From: Riptortus pedestris
Taxonomy: Eukaryota > Arthropoda > Insecta > Hemiptera > Alydidae
Reading direction: 5' to 3'
Length of the DNA: 64,000 bases
NCBI GenBank assembly: GCA_019009955.1
Contig: CM032230.1
Span: 108,379,501-108,443,500, forward strand
Part shown: one piece after another, positions 59,101 through 64,000 of the stretch
Layout of the letters: each line of letters opens with the position of its first letter
Position numbering within the stretch: the first letter of the stretch is position 1
Notes under the pieces: model-generated
What the model was told of the DNA's origin: nothing
Seen by the model: the letters and a program-made list of their open reading frames with translations, nothing else
Database searches by the model: none
Position numbers and translations under genes: made by a program

Positions 59101-60568
59101 AGATCCAGTTTAATTGTAAATGTAATTGCCTATAAATGTTGTTATGTACACATTTTCTCTAATATGAATATCAACAGAGATATTTGGAATTTGACCGACT
59201 CATCTCATATTAAAAACAAGCTATTATATCTTAGTCCTCTTTATTCTAAGTTTAAATGCTAAATATTGTTTTCAAGAGACCTTTATTATGAGAGATACAT
59301 ACGAGTTGGTAGTAGGATGACGTCATCAATTAAGATTTTTCCTTCTTGTCTCTAAAATGCTTATTTGATCTATATCAGACTCGACTTTTAACTGTCACTG
59401 GCTGAACTTGTCCCAGGAATACGGGGGGGGTTGAGAGGGGGGAATTCAAAAATAAAAATATCTCCGTTATTATGAGTCGAATCGAAAAATGTTGAATGAA
59501 TCTTGTTAAAATATTGATGCTCTACAATTGCTGTTCTATATATTTTTTCTTAACTCAAATATTAAGCGTGTAATTTGTATTTTCTGGTTTTCCGTCAGAA
59601 TGTGTTGATATCACAAGTGTGTCATACCAGGGCTTGGGAAATCTGCTTAGTTTTCGCAGCCCTTGCTTGACGGAATTATAATTTTTTTTTTCCGCCTTTC
59701 TCCAGCAAATGGAATTTTTATATTAAGTTATTCTGTTATAATTTAAAAGTATACTACAAGTAGGATTAGTAAAAGAGAGAAACAAAGAACAGAATGTGAA
59801 ATGAAATGCATCGTCAGAGTCATTAAAGCACACGTCAAAACGGCTTCTATAAGCAAAGTTTGCGCAAAGGGAATTTCGCTTCAACTTTTTTCTTATTTTT
59901 TAATCAACAGAATTCACACATTCAACACCCCTTGAGCAGATGTTAGCTAAACTCTTGAGAGCCTATACATATTTATGAGAAGATGCATTACATGGAAATT
60001 TAAATTAAGGTAGGAGGAATTTAAAAAATGTTTTGAATTTTAAAAAAAAATTAGGGATTTCTATGTGCAATTTACTCATTGAATTTCGAGTCAGAAGTGA
60101 GTCAGTCCAAATGTAGTAAGTATGGTTTAGAGTAAATGTCCAAATGAGTTAGAATATTGTAGTTTCAATAGCATCCGCTTGGGGCGATGCGAAAAATCTT
60201 CTTTAAAAACAAAAATTGTAGACTTATTCATGGTATCAAAGATAATTGGGACATAAAAGTAACAACTTAAGCATGTCGCTTTTGCAATTTGTTGAAATGG
60301 TCAGTCTACTTAGAAAACATGTTTAATCTTTTATTAATAAAATGAATATGCCTGCCGGTAGGCATTTATGAAATATCATGAATGTTGTTACGAATATTTT
60401 ACGATGTCTCCCGTTTTAGTTATATGATAATGAGTATAAAATAATTTATAGTTGGCGTAAATATGTCTCTTGAATCCCTAACAATGCTTACCGGTGAAGG
60501 GTTATTGGAGGGTTTGAATCCCTTTCCACCTTCTTGGTGTTGCATCCTATGGCAGCACAGCACGGCAT
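55792..60568 (-). CDS. THAP zinc-finger protein with C-terminal BESS-like motif (three exons)
   Basis: I assembled this gene from three minus-strand exons: 60568-60492, 58605-58395 and 56184-55792. They join in phase (77 + 211 + 393 = 681 nt) to give 226 residues plus a stop. Each intron has GT-AG borders (donors GTAAGC and GTACTT; acceptors ttcttcgcag and tttatttcag). Residues 1-84 form a THAP domain, a C2CH zinc-binding DNA-binding fold: Cys4, Cys9, Cys55 and His58, Pro28 in LHRFP, Trp37, and the closing AIPTIF at 78-83. IKVE at 104-107 fits the sumoylation consensus. Residues 116-175 are acidic and low in predicted structure. Residues 178-206 (FGKLIAKKLRKLP ... YEIHGMLF) resemble the BESS-like tail of many insect THAP and MADF proteins, which mediates protein contacts. 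No transposase catalytic region follows, so this is probably a small nuclear DNA-binding regulator rather than a P-element transposase. Function and target are inferred from the family only. Confidence 0.85.
56539..57432 (-). mobile_element. HINE long-form copy in THAP intron 2
   Basis: 3' end AAGTCCGTCACGCCGGGGCA, long-form block (ATCGTGAATATTAAGTGA, CCGGAAAGAAAAACAATTAC), core, and GCGACCGCTAGAGC at the TA tract. Interrupted by a 171-bp fold-back insertion (57033-57203). It stops at the terminal-repeat element starting at 57433. Confidence 0.8.
57033..57203. mobile_element. Fold-back insertion inside a HINE
   Basis: Flanked by an 8-bp direct repeat, ACATAATA (57025-57032 and 57204-57211), which looks like a target duplication. 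Inside, ACGGAAGGAT, AAGGTCAAAACACCTCCAC and TCTTA are followed about 40 bp later by their inverted copies, so most of it can fold into one long hairpin. The left 45 bp lie outside the hairpin. Confidence 0.6.
57433..58184. mobile_element. Terminal-inverted-repeat element built of TTTACC palindromes
   Basis: Ends TATGTTACTGTAAAACCC (57433-57450) and its exact complement (58167-58184). The similarity continues inward through GTGTGGTAAAT. The outer parts consist of many short palindromes of the form TTTACCA-n7-TTGGTAAA spaced by a few bases (57470-57660 and 57935-58160). The middle (57660-57890) lacks them. ATAT on both sides could be a target duplication. No coding frame. It lies in the THAP intron 2, where the HINE TA tract should be. 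Confidence 0.68.
58395..58605 (-). CDS. THAP gene exon 2
   Basis: The acceptor is ttgtctttcttcgcag and the exon opens with the last base of the split Arg codon. It encodes FPTDEEDRNKWLQAMKRDNW, then the CxxH ligands (LCSKHF) and AIPTIF, which is most of the THAP domain. It ends in phase 0 at AAG|GTACTT. The open frame continues about 26 codons into the intron, but that tail is hydrophobic and unlike THAP proteins. Confidence 0.87.
59035..59676 (+). mobile_element. HINE copy in THAP intron 1
   Basis: Core (ACTACGTCGGATCGAAACATTG), a second core-like block with poly-G of 8 at 59422, 3' GGAAATCTGCTTAG, TTTTCGCAGCCCTTGC, TTGACGGA. The 5' end and TA tract are missing. Confidence 0.75.
59680..60490. 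other. THAP intron 1, remainder
   Basis: AT-rich, no recognised repeat. A small perfect hairpin ATGCCTGCCGGTAGGCAT lies near 60349-60368. Confidence 0.4.
60492..60568 (-). CDS. THAP gene exon 1 (start exon)
   Basis: It begins at an ATG (60568-60566) and encodes MPCCAAIGC and then 17 more residues up to LHR, whose codon is split by the intron. It carries the first two zinc ligands. The donor is CACCG|GTAAGC. Twenty-six codons are too few for most ORF cut-offs; I found it by looking upstream for the missing CxxxxC half of the THAP domain. Confidence 0.83.
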
Positions 60569-60812
60569 GTTTTGTTTTGTTTTTTTAAAATAAACTCAAT
60601 AACTAAACATCTCCAGATGAAGTACTATGGGGCAAGAGACTCAAGGGTGAAGAGAGTGGGAGAAGAAAAGTCTCTAGAGCGACGGCCCAGCACTGACTGC
60701 CTCCAGAAATACAACAGCTGGGAGGCTGGTGTTGGAGGGGGTTCCCCCACTCCCTTCACCCCTTCCACCCCTCGACACTGGGTCCCCTCTAGCCCCCTTC
60801 CACCAAAATGTG

Positions 60813-61610
60813 AAAGTGCGTCAAGCAGGGGGCTGCGTGAACAAAGCAGGTTTCCCTCGTGAACTTTGCCAACAGATAAATCTACATACTGTTTACATTT
60901 AACAACACCGTGAATACGAAGTGAATGAATACAAACGGTAGTAAGAAATCTTTCAGTCAATTTTAATAACCACGCAATGGAAAGCATCTGAATTGTAAAC
61001 AAACAGGTTAGCCAACCTCTCAGGGCTGAACACATGGAAAGATTCTTAACCGGAAAGAAAAACAACTACTGAAATATATCTAAACACAACATTTTATTTT
61101 ATCTGAAAACTATTTACTATATCCAGTATTATATAATGAAATAGAATAATTTTTATCTCATTCACTCAAATTGTAGTACTCCAAGAACTTAAGACGGGGG
61201 GGGGGCAAATATATTTGCATGTATCTCGTATAATGAAGGTCTCATAAAAACAATATCTGGGTATTTAGCCTTCAAATAAGGTGGTTTATTCTAAAACGGA
61301 GTATTGTGACATGAGTAGAAGTGGGGGTTTACTGAAGGTTGAAAAATGAAACAATGCGACGATATCTCGGTTAATATTTAATATAGAGAATAAATATACA
61401 AAACAATATTTATAGCACATTTAATTTGCAATACAATAGGCTCTATATAAATTTTTGATCCGACGTATAGTAACGGAGATATTTCGAAATTACAAAATTC
61501 TCCTCCTCTAAACCTCCCCCCTCTCCCATTGTTCCTATTTCAACGAACTTGATCTTTAGTTTCACATAAAACTTTTATATATCGAGTTTGGTAGCAATTA
61601 AACAGTACTT
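60813..61610 (-). mobile_element. HINE long-form copy upstream of the THAP gene
   Basis: 3' end AAAGTGCGTCAAGCAGGGGG, long-form block (CACCGTGAATACGAAGTGA, CTGAATTGTAAACAAACAGG, CCGGAAAGAAAAACAACTAC), poly-G of 9 at 61196, and the core to 61610, where Helitron-unit sequence takes over. The 5' end and TA tract are missing. Confidence 0.82.
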
Positions 61611-61724
61611 ACCTAACTTCAGGGTAGATCCGAAATTAAAAATAGCAATATTAAGTTTCGCATTAATTTTTCGGTAAATATGCACATTACAAAAGTTGTT
61701 TATTTTGTTATTAAGAGTAACTTT

Positions 61725-62459
61725 TAGCAGATTTCCCTTAAGGGAAATCAGCTATTGAGGTCGTACTCATGATGCGAGTTTCGAAAAATTTCTTCAAATG
61801 TCCATCGATCCTACCCAGGAGATGACGAAAATGAGGTCCGTTCAAAATTATATATATATATATCTATCTATATATATATATATATATATCTATATATATA
61901 TATATATATATTTGTCTGTTAACGCTCTAGCGGTCGCAATTCTTGTTTGATCTTTACCAAACTCGGAATTTAATCGTTTTATGTAAAAAGGAAGACTAAG
62001 TTCGTTAATGGCTGAAATCGGACCAGTGGGAGGGGGGGTTTAGAGGGGGGATTTTTGAAAATTCAAAATATCTCCGTTATTATGCGTCGGATCGAAAAAT
62101 TGTATAGAATAAATCTTATTGCAAATTAAATTTACTATAAATATTGTTTTATTCATTTATTCTGTATCTTGAATATTAACCGAGATATTTGCATTTGTAT
62201 TCTGCGTGATACTGGTCACCAGTAGGCTATGTTCGAACTTTCCGGCGAGAGCTCTGGCGGCTGTTTCTATAACTTCGCCCCTCGTGAATAGGTTTAGAGG
62301 TTAGGTCAACTGTTTTTTGGGGCTAAAAACTACGCCCTAAATAATGTTTTAGGTTTAGAGGTTTCTTACTACTACAGTTGTTATTAGGCAGATTTCCCTA
62401 TTGTAAAACTTCACGTGGGAAATCTGCTTAGTTTACGCAGCCCCTGCGTGACGGACTTT
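61725..62459 (+). mobile_element. HINE copy, complete, in a Helitron unit
   Basis: 5' TAGCAGATTTCCCTTAAGGG, TA tract 61850-61912, GTTAACGCTCTAGCGGTCGC, poly-G of 7, an extra roughly 60-bp segment at 62300-62355 (GGGGCTAAAAACTACGCCC), perfect 3' end and hairpin. Flanking Helitron text is TAACTTT on the left and TTGTAATGTACAC on the right. Confidence 0.93.
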
Positions 62460-62741
62460 TGTAATGTACACTTTTGTTGTAAGACCTATGAATAAATGAG
62501 TTATACGGTAAAAACTATAGCAGGAGTCAAGAATTTTATTTGCCTCAAAAAACTCAACCAAACTAAACAAAACTCGGTATTTGAATTAGCACTAACTCTT
62601 CCCATGATAATAAGCTGTACCAATATTCCTAGGGACGGGCAGGAGTGGGGATACTAAGGGAGGACTGAAATAAAAATTCGCGATATTTCAGTTTTTATCT
62701 GTTTTAAGGCAAACGTGCACATAACAAAAGTTGTTTACTTT

Positions 62742-62862
62742 TAGCAGATTTCCCTTAAGGGAAATCAGCTATTGAGGTCGTACTCATGACGCGAGTTTTG
62801 AAAAATTTCTTCAAATGTCCATCGATCCTACCCAAGAGATGACGAAAATGAGGTCCGTTCAA

Positions 62863-62916
<54 letters not shown>

Positions 62917-63404
62917 CTGTTAACGCTCTAGCGGTCGCAATTTTTGTTTGATTGTTACCAAACTTCATATTTAAGCGTTTTACGTAAAAAGAGAGATCAA
63001 GTTCGTTAATGGCTGAAATCGGACCAGTGGGAGGGGGAGTTTAGAAGGGAGGAGTTTTGAAACATCGAAATATCTCCGTTTTTAGACGTCGGATCGAAAA
63101 ATTGTATAGAATCAATCATATTGCAAATTAAATTTACTGTAAATTTTATTCTATACATTTTTTCTGTATCTTGAATATTAACCAAGATATTTGCATTTGT
63201 ATGCATGTGTATGGTCGGCAGGAGTCGGCTATGTTAGGGACCCTCCGCCGAGAGCTAGTGCGGGCCGTTTCGGTAACTATTCGTCCCTCGTGAATAGGTT
63301 TAGAGATTCCCTACTACTACTGTTGTTATTAGGCGGATTTCTCTATTGTAAAACTTCACGTGGGAAATCTGCTTAGTTTAGGCAGCCCCTGCGTGACGGA
63401 CTTT
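62742..63404 (+). mobile_element. HINE copy, complete, in a Helitron unit
   Basis: 5' TAGCAGATTTCCCTTAAGGG, TA tract 62868-62912, core, 3' GGGAAATCTGCTTAG, hairpin with one change (GGCAGCCCCTGCGT), GACGGAC. Flanked by GTTTACTT and TTTTATTCAGAG of the Helitron unit. Confidence 0.92.
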
Positions 63405-63735
63405 TTTATTCAGAGTAACCTTTTGTCGTATAGCAAAGTATAAAACAGGTATATACTAATAACTTAAGCGGGAGCCAACAATTTTAAAGGGCATAAAACA
63501 CTGAACCGAACTCAACGAATCTCGAATTAGCATTAATTCTTCCACGATTATAAGCTATATTAAAATCTATAGGTTCAAACGGGAGTGGGGGTTATAAGAG
63601 AGGCCTGTAATAAAAACTCGTGTTTTTTCATTTTCTATTTGTTTTTCAACAAACGTGCACATAACAAATGTTCTTTACTTTTTTATTTGGAGTAACTTTT
63701 GTTGCACTCACTTTTGTCGTAAAATGAAGTAAACA

Positions 63736-63979
63736 CGGGATTTACGCTAAAGCGGCCCTTACTCGGTCATTAATAATGACATTACTTTATCAGAATGACA
63801 TTAATACTGATCGTGTAACGTCGACAAAGTTGGAATGACGAGGGGGAATGATGCGAATCCGAATTTTCTGATCTCGGCACATCATTACTGTAGACGGGAG
63901 GGGATACTGTCATTAATAATGATAGTGTAAGGTCTGCGGCATCATTACTCAGTCTACCACACGAAATTGCGAAGACAAC
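63736..63979. other. Palindrome-rich sequence before a possible gene start
   Basis: GTCATTAATAATGAC occurs at 63768-63782 and again nearly unchanged at 63911-63925, with several CATCATTAC/AATGATG words between. The stretch is GC-richer than the repeats before it. It might be a small MITE or a regulatory region. Confidence 0.35.
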
Positions 63980-64000
63980 ATGTCGGCTCCGGAGAGTGAT
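63980..64000 (+). CDS. Possible start of a gene cut by the window edge
   Basis: ATG in a fair context (AACATGTC) opens MSAPESD and runs off the end. Seven codons cannot identify a protein. The GC-richer surroundings are the only other hint. Confidence 0.2.

Larger units (their letters stand above)
61611..63735 (+). mobile_element. Helitron-unit array split by two HINEs
   Basis: Segments 61630-61724, 62460-62741 and 63405-63735 are pieces of the tandem unit of the Helitron at 5975-6802 (ACAAAAGTTGTTTA, GGGACGGGCAGGAGTGGGG, CATAACAAAAGTTG). They read on continuously once the two HINEs are removed. Helitron termini are not visible here. Confidence 0.7.

Noticed and set aside
27193..63206. Recurring peptide like GSIQFFDPTYSNGDIS in several short frames (27193, 33683, 47523, 63006)
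   Set aside because: It looks conserved but is only the translation of the HINE core repeat. The frames break at different points and the repeat is non-coding.
13469..63404. Reading the repeated palindromic units as a CRISPR array or bacterial system
   Set aside because: Copies are hundreds of bases long and dispersed on both strands with eukaryotic splice sites nearby. There are no short regular spacers and no cas genes.
1..64000. tRNA or rRNA genes
   Set aside because: The only RNA polymerase III-type boxes found belong to SINE copies. No complete cloverleaf or rRNA segment was recognised by eye.

Overview
This window is AT-rich animal nuclear DNA, most likely from an insect. It has spliced genes, long AT/GT/CT microsatellites and no bacterial-style operons. 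Several element types seen here are common in insect genomes: a DUF4817-type helix-turn-helix transposase fragment, jockey-like LINEs, a tRNA-derived SINE, Helitrons ending in CTAG-T and a piggyBac-type MITE. A hemipteran is a reasonable guess from the style of the Helitron and THAP sequences, but nothing here proves the order.

Most of the window is transposable elements. The dominant family is a roughly 0.5-0.9 kb non-coding repeat with about 25 copies. It has the structure of a Helentron-associated element (HINE, the DINE-1 type): a 12-bp inverted repeat near both ends (AGCAGATTTCCC / GGGAAATCTGCT), a (TA)n tract in the first third, a poly-G tract, a 6-bp-stem hairpin (ACGCAG-CCC-CTGCGT) close to the 3' end, and insertion between T residues. 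In several places it carries, or sits inside, other elements: a LINE with a 10-bp target duplication (24501-25381), a Helitron in the TA tract (25511-26139), a LINE relic split by a HINE (43253-43857), and a Helitron-unit array split by two HINEs (61611-63735).

Layout. 1-2100: possible solo LTR, a 230-bp tandem duplication and a weak exon candidate. 2100-7000: decayed HINEs, a Merlin/IS1595-type DNA transposon relic (4079-5157) and a structurally complete Helitron (5975-6802). 7000-23400: mostly unrecognised AT-rich DNA with scattered LINE, SINE and HINE copies. 23400-34050: dense nested repeats. 34050-43200: almost free of HINEs, with a few exon-like open segments. 43200-53000: dense repeats, including an R2-like LINE end and a piggyBac-type MITE. 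55073-60568: a short mariner-like element and, next to it, the one confident gene. 60800-63735: HINE/Helitron nest. 63980: a possible start codon at the right edge.

The confident gene lies on the minus strand (60568 to 55792). Three exons join in phase to give a 226-residue THAP zinc-finger protein with a C-terminal BESS-like motif and a polyadenylation signal after the stop. Both of its introns contain HINE copies. The other coding matter is transposon-derived and mostly broken.
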